IMG/VR virus record: IMGVR_UViG_3300027816_000051
Span: 124,001-188,000 of that record
Direction: 5' to 3' (one strand)
DNA length: 64,000 nucleotides
From: a virus
The translations under genes and the position numbers were made by a program. The notes under the pieces are model-generated. The model was not told the DNA's origin, made no database searches, and saw only the letters and a list, made by a program, of their open reading frames with translations. Positions 52,851 through 60,571 of the stretch are shown here, in pieces. Position 1 is the first letter of the stretch; each line of letters opens with the position of its first letter.

Positions 52851-52871
52851 CCATGTATATTTTATACATGG
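52851..52871. promoter_or_regulatory. Perfect palindrome over the start of the second PcfJ-like gene
   Basis: CCATGTATA and TATACATGG flank TTT, giving 9-bp arms. Each arm holds an in-frame ATG (52853 and 52868). It looks like an operator or a hairpin that controls the start codon. Confidence 0.55.
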
Positions 52872-54256
52872 ATTTGTTACTTAGACATTATCAAAACAAA
52901 AAATCCAAAACGAACAATTCGGTTTCGATTTGTGAATTACAGTTGTATCAATATGATAGTTTGATACACTATATCGCGGATTTTTCTTTCGATTATTTAC
53001 GATACGGAATAAAAAACATCCTTACCATCCATCACGGGTTCACGGTTAATTTAAAAAACGGGGACATAAATACTTACTACCAATTATCAAACTATTCAGT
53101 GAGTGAAGGTGATAAAGGTAGAAGTAAAAATAATAGAAAGAAGAATAATTTTGATTCAATACTTGCACTAATAGAAAACGGCATGTACAAGGGTGAAAAG
53201 AGAAAAGATTATTGGGGTAAAAGGTATAATAAATCAATTCAGGACATTATTAATATTTTAATATCCAAAATACAATCTGAGTCAAATTTTAATATTGAAA
53301 AGAATTATCAAGAGAAATGCTATATTAATCCACTATATGATTTGTTAGTTGATTTTCATTTATCAAAGAAAAATATAAAATACCATGATACTGTTTACAC
53401 CACAATTCAACAAGAGTATCCACAGAAAAAATGGTTAAAATTAAATGATAATAAATTTTTACCTTCTATTTTAGATTCGTATGGAATTAAATCAAAGTAC
53501 TTGATTGCTGAATTAAATAAACCACAAAACTTTGATGTGAATATTAAAAGTCTAAGCTTTCTATGTAAACTTTTTGGTGATGGTTACGTTGATTATTTAA
53601 GACAAACTAAGTGGCACGACATTGTAAAACGTAATTCTAATTTCAGAAAATTCCACACTTTGAAAAATGATAAAGAAAAATCCATGATGGTCAAGGTTAT
53701 TAATGATTGGGAAACCACAAACCTATATAAAGATAATTTTGTTGAGTTGGTGAACAAATTAATGAATCTTCGAGAATTCATAGAATCCAAAAATATCCCC
53801 TGTAAATTTAATGCGAGCGATTCCGACTCTGTAGAATTACTTTTAAATAAATTTGAAAACATAAAAAATCATTTTAAAAGGGGTTACAAAACAAGATATT
53901 CATTTAATGAGGAGTTCATAAATGAAATAGAATCTGACATTATAATTGACAATAAAGTTTTTCAAACCAAAATACTCAAAACCGAAGAGGATTTTTTCAC
54001 TGAAGGATTTATGATGAAAAATTGTATGTCTAAACAATTCAGCAAAGGTGTGGTCTATATCTATCTTTCCATGAAATGTAATCGAACAAAGATTAATTTA
54101 GAATATAAAAAAGGTAGTTTGATAATGTCTTTTGGTAAGGCCAATAGTCCTGTTGAGTCTTATTTCAATCCCGCAATAAATGAAATATCAAAAAAAATGA
54201 TGAAATATTCCAATATGACATGGACTAAAGAAAAATATGAATATATTTCAAAATAA
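52853..54256 (+). CDS. Diverged PcfJ-like paralogue
   Basis: The product has 467 residues from ATG 52853, or 462 from ATG 52868; both ATGs lie in a palindrome. It shares with the previous gene the block LNDNKFLPSILDSYGIKSKY and the C-terminal order EDFFTEGFMMKNCMSKQF, KGVVYIYLSMK. The hallmark HHC is changed to KNC, so the paired His are lost while the Cys stays. It is shorter at both ends. A diverged tandem duplicate, with the catalytic or metal function perhaps lost, is the simplest reading. Confidence 0.65.
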   Translation: MYILYMDLLLRHYQNKKSKTNNSVSICELQLYQYDSLIHYIADFSFDYLRYGIKNILTIHHGFTVNLKNGDINTYYQLSNYSVSEGDKGRSKNNRKKNNFDSILALIENGMYKGEKRKDYWGKRYNKSIQDIINILISKIQSESNFNIEKNYQEKCYINPLYDLLVDFHLSKKNIKYHDTVYTTIQQEYPQKKWLKLNDNKFLPSILDSYGIKSKYLIAELNKPQNFDVNIKSLSFLCKLFGDGYVDYLRQTKWHDIVKRNSNFRKFHTLKNDKEKSMMVKVINDWETTNLYKDNFVELVNKLMNLREFIESKNIPCKFNASDSDSVELLLNKFENIKNHFKRGYKTRYSFNEEFINEIESDIIIDNKVFQTKILKTEEDFFTEGFMMKNCMSKQFSKGVVYIYLSMKCNRTKINLEYKKGSLIMSFGKANSPVESYFNPAINEISKKMMKYSNMTWTKEKYEYISK

Positions 54257-54292
54257 TTTTAGGATTTTTTTGGAAATCAAATTTTTCTTTTC

Positions 54293-54300
54293 TATATTTG
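54293..54300 (+). promoter_or_regulatory. TATATTTG promoter with upstream TTTTTTGG
   Basis: TATATTTG ends 20 bases before ATG 54321. A TTG at about 54270-54272 lies about 20 bases upstream of it, as in the Bacteroidota -33/-7 promoter. This is the best host-like promoter in the window. Confidence 0.55.
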
Positions 54301-54320
54301 GTTGGTAAAACCCCTTAATC

Positions 54321-54485
54321 ATGGAACCAAAAGAATCAAAATCTAATTCTCACTTCAATATAAGTTTGGCCAAGTCAGGTTTGAGAATCGTGGCTTGTTA
54401 TTTCTTATTTTTTACCAATTTAGAAACTGCGGCAATTTTATTTTTTGTGGCGGAGATACTCGGTATCGCGGAAGAAATCTTTTAA
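54321..54485 (+). CDS. Small membrane protein
   Basis: The 54-residue protein contains SLAKSGLRIVACYFLFFTNL and AAILFFVAEILGIAEEIF. A basic K-S-x-L-R-I-x-A-C start and an A-E-I-L-G-I-x-E-E-I end is a pattern I have seen in other small phage and bacterial proteins. It probably forms one or two membrane helices. The function is unknown. Confidence 0.65.
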   Translation: MEPKESKSNSHFNISLAKSGLRIVACYFLFFTNLETAAILFFVAEILGIAEEIF

Positions 54486-54497
54486 ATTGTATTAACC

Positions 54498-54770
54498 ATG
54501 AAATTCATTCAAGATATCAAATTTTATTTGGTACTCACCATGTTGTTTGCCATCTCTATGGGTATTCTTCTCCAAAAATCCATACATAGAGAAAATAAAT
54601 TAAAAACGGAACTATCAAGAACCAAACAGGAAATGGATAGTTTACAAACCTATCTATTTTTATTTGAAACTGAATATAATAGGTTCGCGATGGCGTATGA
54701 TATGTTCTATGAAAGAAACCCAAAAGCTGCCGAAGAATTTGACCACATATTATCAAATGAGACAGAATAA
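54498..54770 (+). CDS. Small membrane-anchored coiled-coil protein
   Basis: The 90-residue protein has one N-terminal membrane helix (FYLVLTMLFAISMGILL, about 9-25) and a charged helix (ENKLKTELSRTKQEMDSLQT). This is a simple inner-membrane anchor layout. The function is unknown. Confidence 0.55.
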   Translation: MKFIQDIKFYLVLTMLFAISMGILLQKSIHRENKLKTELSRTKQEMDSLQTYLFLFETEYNRFAMAYDMFYERNPKAAEEFDHILSNETE

Positions 54771-55131
54771 GACAAAACAAAAAGTCGAACCACAAAAAGA
54801 AGAAGAGATGATAGTTGTTGACCCATCAAATGAAAACAATCAGGATATTGGTATTAGTGGTGAATGGATTAATATTAGAAAATCAACAATAATCACCCTA
54901 AATGATTATTTGGTAGTTCAACACGATGAGGGACCAGTTTCTTTACGAGTTGAAATAAAGGCAGACTTTAATACTATACCACCTGAATACCATGAAATAT
55001 TTTTAAATGTTTTATCTTCAAGATATCAAGGAAGAGTAAATTTTGGGGACAATCCGTTCTCAAAATGTAAACCAATCCAAAAGAGAAAATGGTATCAATT
55101 TTGGAGGTCAAAATATTTTGTCGGACCTTAA
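54757..55131 (+). CDS. Hypothetical protein
   Basis: ATG 54757 (MRQNKTKQKVEPQKEEEM) overlaps the previous gene by 14 bases and is preferred to 54664, which lies wholly over it. The 124-residue protein has a beta-rich middle (WINIRKSTIITLNDYLVVQH, VSLRVEIKADFN) and a basic, aromatic end (KRKWYQFWRSKYF). No family is recognised. Confidence 0.5.
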   Translation: MRQNKTKQKVEPQKEEEMIVVDPSNENNQDIGISGEWINIRKSTIITLNDYLVVQHDEGPVSLRVEIKADFNTIPPEYHEIFLNVLSSRYQGRVNFGDNPFSKCKPIQKRKWYQFWRSKYFVGP

Positions 55132-55142
55132 TATTTATTTTC

Positions 55143-55289
55143 ATGAAAAGTCCAAAAGAAATTAATAATCAGGTCATTAAAGAAGATAACCCAATTGTAA
55201 ATGATGAAATAATTCAGGAGAATTATGAATCAGATAATGATTATACTTGGGACGATAATAAACAACATACCGAACAAAATTTCTACTAA
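55143..55289 (+). CDS. Small acidic protein
   Basis: ATG 55143 gives 48 residues (MKSPKEINNQVIKEDNPIVN), Asn/Asp/Glu-rich and probably disordered. A TATTTAT motif (55132-55138) ends 4 bases before the start, supporting this start. The end overlaps the end of a convergent gene by 4 bases. Confidence 0.5.
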   Translation: MKSPKEINNQVIKEDNPIVNDEIIQENYESDNDYTWDDNKQHTEQNFY

Positions 55290-55753
55290 AACCAAGGAGG
55301 TACATCTCTATTTTTCCATGTTGTGAATTTTGATTTTGCACCCCTGTAGTAGTTTCTGTAAGATTCAATCACACAATCTGTTTTATACTCTATTGGCATT
55401 GCTTTTGGTGGTGTAGTCAAACCTTTGTCACAAATTTTTAATTTATTTGTGACACACCACTCAATAACTTCTTGAGATTTATGACGTTTACCATAACGGT
55501 AAGTGTACTCTTTACAAAGTTCTAAACCCAATTCACAGAGTATTAGATAGTTTGTCAAGGATTCTCTTACCCATATTGAACACGGGTGATTTTTATGTGA
55601 CAACTTGTACGGTACTTGACCGGTTACTTGTTCGGTCATGTGATGAGCCCCACACAAAAGTTGTGCAGTTTCCAATATCATTTTCACAACGTGTTTGTCG
55701 CAATGATATTCGGCACATTTTTTTACATCTTTATCAAGAAAGAATATATTCAC
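55286..55753 (-). CDS. Conserved phage protein with HCDKHVVKM motif
   Basis: The 155-residue protein has the conserved phrases MNIFFLDKDVKKCAEYHCDK, KHVVKMILETAQLLCGAHH, KNHPCSIWVRESLTNY and KAMPIEYK, ending FTTWKNRDVPPWF. I recognise this as a widespread phage protein of unknown function. The many His and Cys residues (H-C-D-K-H) suggest a metal-binding or enzymatic role. It is the only minus-strand gene in this stretch. Confidence 0.75.
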   Translation of the reverse strand: MNIFFLDKDVKKCAEYHCDKHVVKMILETAQLLCGAHHMTEQVTGQVPYKLSHKNHPCSIWVRESLTNYLILCELGLELCKEYTYRYGKRHKSQEVIEWCVTNKLKICDKGLTTPPKAMPIEYKTDCVIESYRNYYRGAKSKFTTWKNRDVPPWF

Positions 55754-55811
55754 AAGTCAAATATAGTGATAATTTGAAAAAAAATAGTTATATTTACTAA
55801 AAAATCTTAAA

Positions 55812-56498
55812 ATGATGCGTATTTCAAATTCATTAATTGAAGGTGAAGTGAGAGAAATAAAACCTTTCATATTTGCTGTTATCGTTAAAAACCAATATGA
55901 TAGGTCTAGCTTGTTTTGTAGATACCAAGAATTTTACGAATCTCCATACCCACAGATTAGAGGTAAGTTTTTCACTTTAGAACAATACATGAAGTTGTAC
56001 ATTGATACAAATAAAAAACCTCATTTTACGTATCCAAGCGATTGGACTGGTTATAATATACCCTCGAAAGTTCTTTTAGAGGCAAAAAATACGTTTGGTT
56101 TACCTCGAACCCAATATGATTATACTATGTATGAAATTATTGAATACTGTGAAAGAGAGTGTAGAATAAAGAATCGTGGTGAACAACATTCTTGGTATCT
56201 TATCGGCGCTGATAAAGTAAAAAGTGGTGTAATGAATCATGAAATAGCTCACGGATTTTATTATACAAACCCACAATACAAAGTTGAGGTCGATTATTTA
56301 ATTGGAGATATTAATCATAGAGATTATGAACATTTGAAAAAAGTTTTAATTAAAGGTGGATATTCTGACGACAAAACGATTATTGATGACGAGATTCAAG
56401 CATACATGTCAACAGGTAAACATCATGAATGGAAAGATTCTGTCTATGAAAAATATTCGTCAGACTTTATTAAAATATTTAAAAGATTCAATAAATGA
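55812..56498 (+). CDS. Putative zinc metallopeptidase (HExxH)
   Basis: The 228-residue protein has HEIAH (H143, E144, H147) in MNHEIAHGFYYTNP, and a possible third ligand E194 in TIIDDEIQAYMSTG. No signal peptide is present, so it would act in the cytosol. I do not recognise the family beyond the zinc site; it is about the size of a small gluzincin. A TTATATTTA box lies about 15 bases upstream. The end overlaps the HAD gene by 4 bases. Confidence 0.6.
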   Translation: MMRISNSLIEGEVREIKPFIFAVIVKNQYDRSSLFCRYQEFYESPYPQIRGKFFTLEQYMKLYIDTNKKPHFTYPSDWTGYNIPSKVLLEAKNTFGLPRTQYDYTMYEIIEYCERECRIKNRGEQHSWYLIGADKVKSGVMNHEIAHGFYYTNPQYKVEVDYLIGDINHRDYEHLKKVLIKGGYSDDKTIIDDEIQAYMSTGKHHEWKDSVYEKYSSDFIKIFKRFNK

Positions 56499-57067
56499 AA
56501 GTTATATTTTTAGACCACGACGGTGTAATTTGTTTGTCGTCAGAATGGGGTGGTCGATTCAAGAAACAAGAAAAATGGGGTGGTCGTAAATTATCTATGA
56601 CAACATCAGAAATGCCACTAGAATACCGATTTGATAATTTCAATCAAAAAGCGGTTAAGGTATTAAACCAAATCATCGAAAAAACAGGTGCGGAAATTGT
56701 AACGTCATCTGATTGGAAGAGGTGGGCAAATCTCGAAGAAATGGGTGAATACTACGAATCAAAAGGTATCTCTAAAAAACCAATCGCTCTCACACCTAAT
56801 TTAGGTCAGTGTAATTGGTATAATGATAAAGTATGGGTTTGGTCACCGAGATGGGATTTGGAGATGACTCGCGTTATCGAGATTAAACAATTTTTACACG
56901 ACCACCCTGAAGTTACTCATTGGGTTTCTGTTGATGATTTGGATATGGGTAAAAATGGAGAGGACTGGAAAGATTGGGGTTTAGATAATTTTGTATTAAC
57001 TCCATCATCTACTTTAGGTATCAAACAATCTGGTATAAAACAAAAGATTATCGATTACCTTACTTAA
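56495..57067 (+). CDS. HAD-superfamily protein of the HAD_SAK type
   Basis: The 190-residue protein starts MKVIFLDHDGVICLSSEWGG with nucleophile D7 and acid D9. It continues with KTGAEIVTSSDWKRWANLEE (motif II) and a late WVSVDDLDMG. This fits the HAD group linked to Swiss-army-knife RNA repair proteins, so a phosphatase acting on nucleic acid ends or nucleotides is possible. It is translationally coupled to the metallopeptidase-like gene. Confidence 0.75.
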   Translation: MKVIFLDHDGVICLSSEWGGRFKKQEKWGGRKLSMTTSEMPLEYRFDNFNQKAVKVLNQIIEKTGAEIVTSSDWKRWANLEEMGEYYESKGISKKPIALTPNLGQCNWYNDKVWVWSPRWDLEMTRVIEIKQFLHDHPEVTHWVSVDDLDMGKNGEDWKDWGLDNFVLTPSSTLGIKQSGIKQKIIDYLT

Positions 57068-57091
57068 TTACACCGTTTCTAAACGTAGGGA

Positions 57092-57098
57092 TATTTAT
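57092..57098 (+). promoter_or_regulatory. TATTTAT motif upstream of the peptidoglycan hydrolase gene
   Basis: TATTTAT ends 20 bases before ATG 57119, within the only gap between the HAD and hydrolase genes. Confidence 0.38.
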
Positions 57099-57118
57099 TT
57101 AAGTATAGAATTGTTTTA

Positions 57119-58447
57119 ATGAAAAAACCCACACTACAAGAAGAATTACAACGAATCCATGAAATTACCTACGGTAAATCAATGGTAAATGAAAATTTTA
57201 TCGATGATTTATTGGGTAAAATTGGGTTAGGTAAAAAAGACGAAAAAAAAATAGACGACCCCAAAAAGGCGGACTTAGTTTCACCTGACGTTGCAGAATT
57301 TTATAAGACATTAGAAGATACCGCAGCTCAGGGTGGGTTATCAGAACAACCAAGAGGTTCTATGGAATATCAAAAAGGTGTCGAAACTATGCAAATTGGT
57401 TTAATACTCTTGGGTTATGAGTTACCTAAATTTGGTGTTGATGGTTTATTTGGTCCTGAAACCGCAAGTGCTGTTAGAAAATTCAAATCAGATAATTCTG
57501 TAATCAAAGAAAGTGCCGATTCATTAAGAGATAAATTAGATGATTTAGGTTACACCGAAAAAGGTAATGAGTTAACCAGTGGTGGTTCTATTAATGACAA
57601 ACTCACAGATATTGTTAGTCAAATTCTTGACAAGTACAGTCAAAGTAATCCTGATGTTGAGGTTACCATAACCGCAGGTAACGATAAATTCCACCATAAT
57701 TTAAATTACGTAAGTCAACACACCAAAGGAAATGCAATTGATTTGGTTTTAAATCCATATAATTCAAAAAACGCTTCCGATTTTATAAAATTACTCAACT
57801 CAACAAAAAGTAGTGATGGTAATTTTTCATACATAGATGAATACACCAATCCAACCAAAGCCGCAACTGGTGGTCATTTTCATTTACAATATGGTGGTAA
57901 ATCATCTTCTAGTAGTGGTACTTCTGAAAATGCCACACCTGAAATGTTAAATAAGTTATTGGAATTATTAAAAGCTAAAGGTGTTAAATCCGAAGAGTTA
58001 AAACAATACCTTGACCAAGCGGCTAAAAATTCACAAATCAATGTTGACGGTTTAACGGACATCAATTTTTATAAAAAACTACTTGAAAATTTAGGTGCAC
58101 CCGAAAGTGAGGAAAACTTAAAATTCTTATACGCTTGGAGACAGTCAGAAGGTTCGGGTGGAAAATATAATCCATTTAATACCACATGGGATTTACCGGG
58201 TTCCACTAACGCAAATAGTGTTGGTGTTAAAAATTACAAATCTTTAGAAGACGGTATGAAAGCAACCATCAAAACATTGAGAAATGGTCTTTATACTTGT
58301 ATTGTTGATGGTTTGGTAAATGATATTGGTGCTGCGGAAATTGCTAAGTGTGAATCACTTAAGACTTGGGGTACTGGTACTTTGGTTGCCAAAGTTGTAG
58401 ATGGTTACGAAAGAGGTGCCAGTCCAAAAATCAAATCTTTAGCGTAA
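57119..58447 (+). CDS. Three-domain peptidoglycan hydrolase, probably virion-associated
   Basis: The 442-residue protein has a leader with RIHEIT and MVNENF (about 12-27). A peptidoglycan-binding domain lies at about 84-124 (GVDGLFGPETASAVRKFKSD). A metallopeptidase M15-like domain lies at about 176-257, with H201/D208 in HTKGNAIDLV and H253/H255 in GGHFHLQ. A lysozyme-like domain lies at about 320-430, with probable catalytic E344 in FLYAWRQSEGSGG. It could cut both peptide and glycan bonds. The leader resembles those of probable head proteins, so it may be packaged and act at entry rather than lysis. No signal peptide is seen. Confidence 0.72.
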   Translation: MKKPTLQEELQRIHEITYGKSMVNENFIDDLLGKIGLGKKDEKKIDDPKKADLVSPDVAEFYKTLEDTAAQGGLSEQPRGSMEYQKGVETMQIGLILLGYELPKFGVDGLFGPETASAVRKFKSDNSVIKESADSLRDKLDDLGYTEKGNELTSGGSINDKLTDIVSQILDKYSQSNPDVEVTITAGNDKFHHNLNYVSQHTKGNAIDLVLNPYNSKNASDFIKLLNSTKSSDGNFSYIDEYTNPTKAATGGHFHLQYGGKSSSSSGTSENATPEMLNKLLELLKAKGVKSEELKQYLDQAAKNSQINVDGLTDINFYKKLLENLGAPESEENLKFLYAWRQSEGSGGKYNPFNTTWDLPGSTNANSVGVKNYKSLEDGMKATIKTLRNGLYTCIVDGLVNDIGAAEIAKCESLKTWGTGTLVAKVVDGYERGASPKIKSLA

Positions 58448-58502
58448 AAAATTAATTTTACTTTTTCTTTTTCTTTCATATCTTTTCATAAAACAAAAAG
58501 TT

Positions 58503-58727
58503 ATGGCAAAAGATACCTGTGTAATTTGTGGTGTTGAGACACCATATGAATTTGAAACTCATATTGATTTGAGATACGGTTACGTTGAGGGATTAGGTCA
58601 ATTGTGTGAGAAATGTAATCGTTCCGATGAGACTAAAAACTTATGTGTTCCAATTGATTTAATTAGGGATACACCAAACGATATGGAATTGGGTGAAAAA
58701 GTCAGAAGATTGTCCGATAAGTATTAA
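58503..58727 (+). CDS. Small zinc-ribbon protein
   Basis: The 74-residue protein has two Cys pairs, CVICGV at 6-9 and LCEKCN at about 37-40, forming a treble-clef-like zinc site. The spacer contains HIDLRYGYVEGLGQ. Such small zinc proteins often bind nucleic acid; the role here is unknown. CATATCTTTT at 58478-58487 is promoter-like. Confidence 0.65.
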   Translation: MAKDTCVICGVETPYEFETHIDLRYGYVEGLGQLCEKCNRSDETKNLCVPIDLIRDTPNDMELGEKVRRLSDKY

Positions 58728-58745
58728 CAATTCTGTTTTTGGTTG

Positions 58746-58753
58746 TATTTATA
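58746..58753 (+). promoter_or_regulatory. TATTTATA motif
   Basis: TATTTATA ends 17 bases before ATG 58771 of a probable virion protein. Confidence 0.4.
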
Positions 58754-58770
58754 TGTAAAGAATTATTTCT

Positions 58771-59964
58771 ATGGATAAATTAACCGAAAAATATTTAAGA
58801 CGTATCATTTCTGAATCTTATATCTCTGATGTGGAGGAAATGGCATACAAACAAAAGGGTGTCAGGGATGACAAAGGTAAACTAGTAAAATATAAACCTT
58901 TCTTCAAAGAAGATAATGACACAGATATCCCTGATTATTGGATTGCAAACCCCACCTTACAAGAGGGTGGTGAGATATTAGTGGTACCATTAGATTGTCA
59001 GGAACTTGAAGCGTTTAAAAATGCAAACAAAGAATTCTTAGAAAAAATCAAAGAACTCCACAATTTAGAACCACAATTAGCCGCTTGTAAGAGAGGAAAG
59101 TACCATAGACCTATTGAAAAATATGTTGAGGGTGGATATAAACCCACAGGTGACACATATAAAGAACAAGAAACAATTAAGAGAAGACTATTCACAATCA
59201 TTGCAAATACTTTTGAAGACGAATCGTTTGTTCAAGAACTTAACAAAAGAAGTATTCCTGCTGTGGTTGCTAGAGATAGAAAGAATGTCGACCAATATGG
59301 TAAATTTACAAATCAATTAATTGAATACTCAACACATAACTATAATGCTTACCCAACAGTAAGGGATTTTTTATTATCGGCAGTGGCTCGAGTTCAGGGT
59401 AAAGATACTGATGAAATGAAAACATTTTATATGGCTCGTCAGTACAATAAAAATTACAATAACTGGAGAGCAGACAAAAAAATGTTGAAACAATATGCTG
59501 GTAAAACACCAAAATATATGTTAGACGCATATGGTCTTGAGGAAAAAAACATAGACGTTACAGTTAGAATGGATTTTGAACTTAAAGGAGAATTAATTGG
59601 TGAAAATAGTTTTGCGTGGACCGCTAGAGCTCAAACCAAGTTAGGTAAAAAACTTGAAAGCGAAAGTGGATTAAAAGGTGGGTTTCTCGATGATAAATTA
59701 ATTCAATCATCTGCAACCGCACAACTTAGACCTGGAACAACATTCAATGATAATTATACGGTAATGAACGATAAACAAGTTGTGGATGCGTTAATGGAAG
59801 TTATTAATGATTTAAAAACACAGATTTTATCATTAAATCCAAAAGACAATCTTAAAAGCGCAACAGTAAAAAGATACCAAGTTGGGGGTCCAAACCAAAA
59901 TGAACTTAACGAATCAATAAAAAATAAATTGGTGAGTCGAATAGTTCAAAAAGTGGTCAAATAA
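58771..59964 (+). CDS. Hypothetical protein with targeting-like leader, probable virion protein
   Basis: The 397-residue protein starts MDKLTEKYLRRIISESYISD, similar to leaders of the 22760 and 62528 products. It carries an I-S-E-S tripeptide site like those cut by T4-type prohead protease. The rest (IANTFEDESFVQELNKRSIP, DVTVRMDFELKGELIGENSF) has no motif I know. The C-terminal helix repeats the basic amphipathic style (LNESIKNKLVSRIVQKVVK). A terminator follows. An internal head role is inferred only from the leader. Confidence 0.5.
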   Translation: MDKLTEKYLRRIISESYISDVEEMAYKQKGVRDDKGKLVKYKPFFKEDNDTDIPDYWIANPTLQEGGEILVVPLDCQELEAFKNANKEFLEKIKELHNLEPQLAACKRGKYHRPIEKYVEGGYKPTGDTYKEQETIKRRLFTIIANTFEDESFVQELNKRSIPAVVARDRKNVDQYGKFTNQLIEYSTHNYNAYPTVRDFLLSAVARVQGKDTDEMKTFYMARQYNKNYNNWRADKKMLKQYAGKTPKYMLDAYGLEEKNIDVTVRMDFELKGELIGENSFAWTARAQTKLGKKLESESGLKGGFLDDKLIQSSATAQLRPGTTFNDNYTVMNDKQVVDALMEVINDLKTQILSLNPKDNLKSATVKRYQVGGPNQNELNESIKNKLVSRIVQKVVK

Positions 59965-59978
59965 ATTAAAACCAAATT

Positions 59979-60006
59979 AAATCCCGAGAAATCGGGATTT
60001 TTTTTT
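59979..60006 (+). terminator. Rho-independent terminator
   Basis: AAATCCCGA (59979-59987) pairs with TCGGGATTT (59992-60000) around GAAA, followed by T6. It ends the 58771 unit just before a TATATTTG promoter. Confidence 0.9.
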
Positions 60007-60037
60007 GCAATATTTTGGTATATCCAAAATTATTTCA

Positions 60038-60045
60038 TATATTTG
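60038..60045 (+). promoter_or_regulatory. TATATTTG promoter with upstream TTTTGG
   Basis: TATATTTG lies 18 bases before ATG 60064. TTG at about 60015-60017 lies about 20 bases upstream of it. This fits the Bacteroidota promoter form and follows a terminator. Confidence 0.55.
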
Positions 60046-60063
60046 GCCCATATTAATTTTAAA

Positions 60064-60570
60064 ATGGGTACAAATTATTATCGTATACCGACCGCAGAGG
60101 AAATGGAGTCACGTAAATCACGTCTCCAAAGAGATATAGAAAAGATGACAATGTCACCTAGTGATATTGAACGTGGATTTCCCTTTATTGACCCATTTAA
60201 AGAATCTTGGGAGATAGTTAGCCCTTGGGACATATTCAGAGATGGTACATCAATTCATTTAGGTAAAAGAAGTGGTGGGTGGAAGTTTTGTTGGAATTTT
60301 CATAATAATAAACATTATTCAAATAAAGAAGAACTACTTTCATTTATTCGTTCAGGAAGAATTGTGGATGAATATGGTGAAGAATGGAATGTTGAAGAGT
60401 TTATCACCATGGCTCTTGAGTGGGGTCAACCAGATGGTTGGGTTGTAAATGAAGAATACAGGAGAGACCAAAGGTCGAAAGGCCACGGAATGTTTTGGAT
60501 GGACAACGAAAAATATGATGATTTAATAATCGATGGACTTCGTGTGAGTACATCAGTTGATTTTAGTTAA
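60064..60570 (+). CDS. Conserved phage protein, MGTNYY type
   Basis: ATG 60064 (MGTNYYRIPTAEEMESRKSR) is preferred to TTG 60043, which lies in the promoter. The 168-residue protein has IHLGKRSGGWKFCWNFHNNK, then IVDEYGEEWNVEEFITM. I recognise this set from other phage proteins of unknown role. It is followed after 1 base by the phosphoesterase gene, so the two are coupled. Confidence 0.65.
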   Translation: MGTNYYRIPTAEEMESRKSRLQRDIEKMTMSPSDIERGFPFIDPFKESWEIVSPWDIFRDGTSIHLGKRSGGWKFCWNFHNNKHYSNKEELLSFIRSGRIVDEYGEEWNVEEFITMALEWGQPDGWVVNEEYRRDQRSKGHGMFWMDNEKYDDLIIDGLRVSTSVDFS

Positions 60571-60571
60571 T

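Noticed and set aside
54664-54756. Long N-terminal version of the 54757 gene
   Set aside because: It would overlap the previous gene completely over this stretch; ATG 54757 gives a normal short overlap.
55286-55753. Pyrimidine dimer glycosylase (T4 DenV) for the HCDKHVVKM protein
   Set aside because: The sequence does not show the DenV N-terminal Thr and helix motifs I know; the family is better left as unknown.
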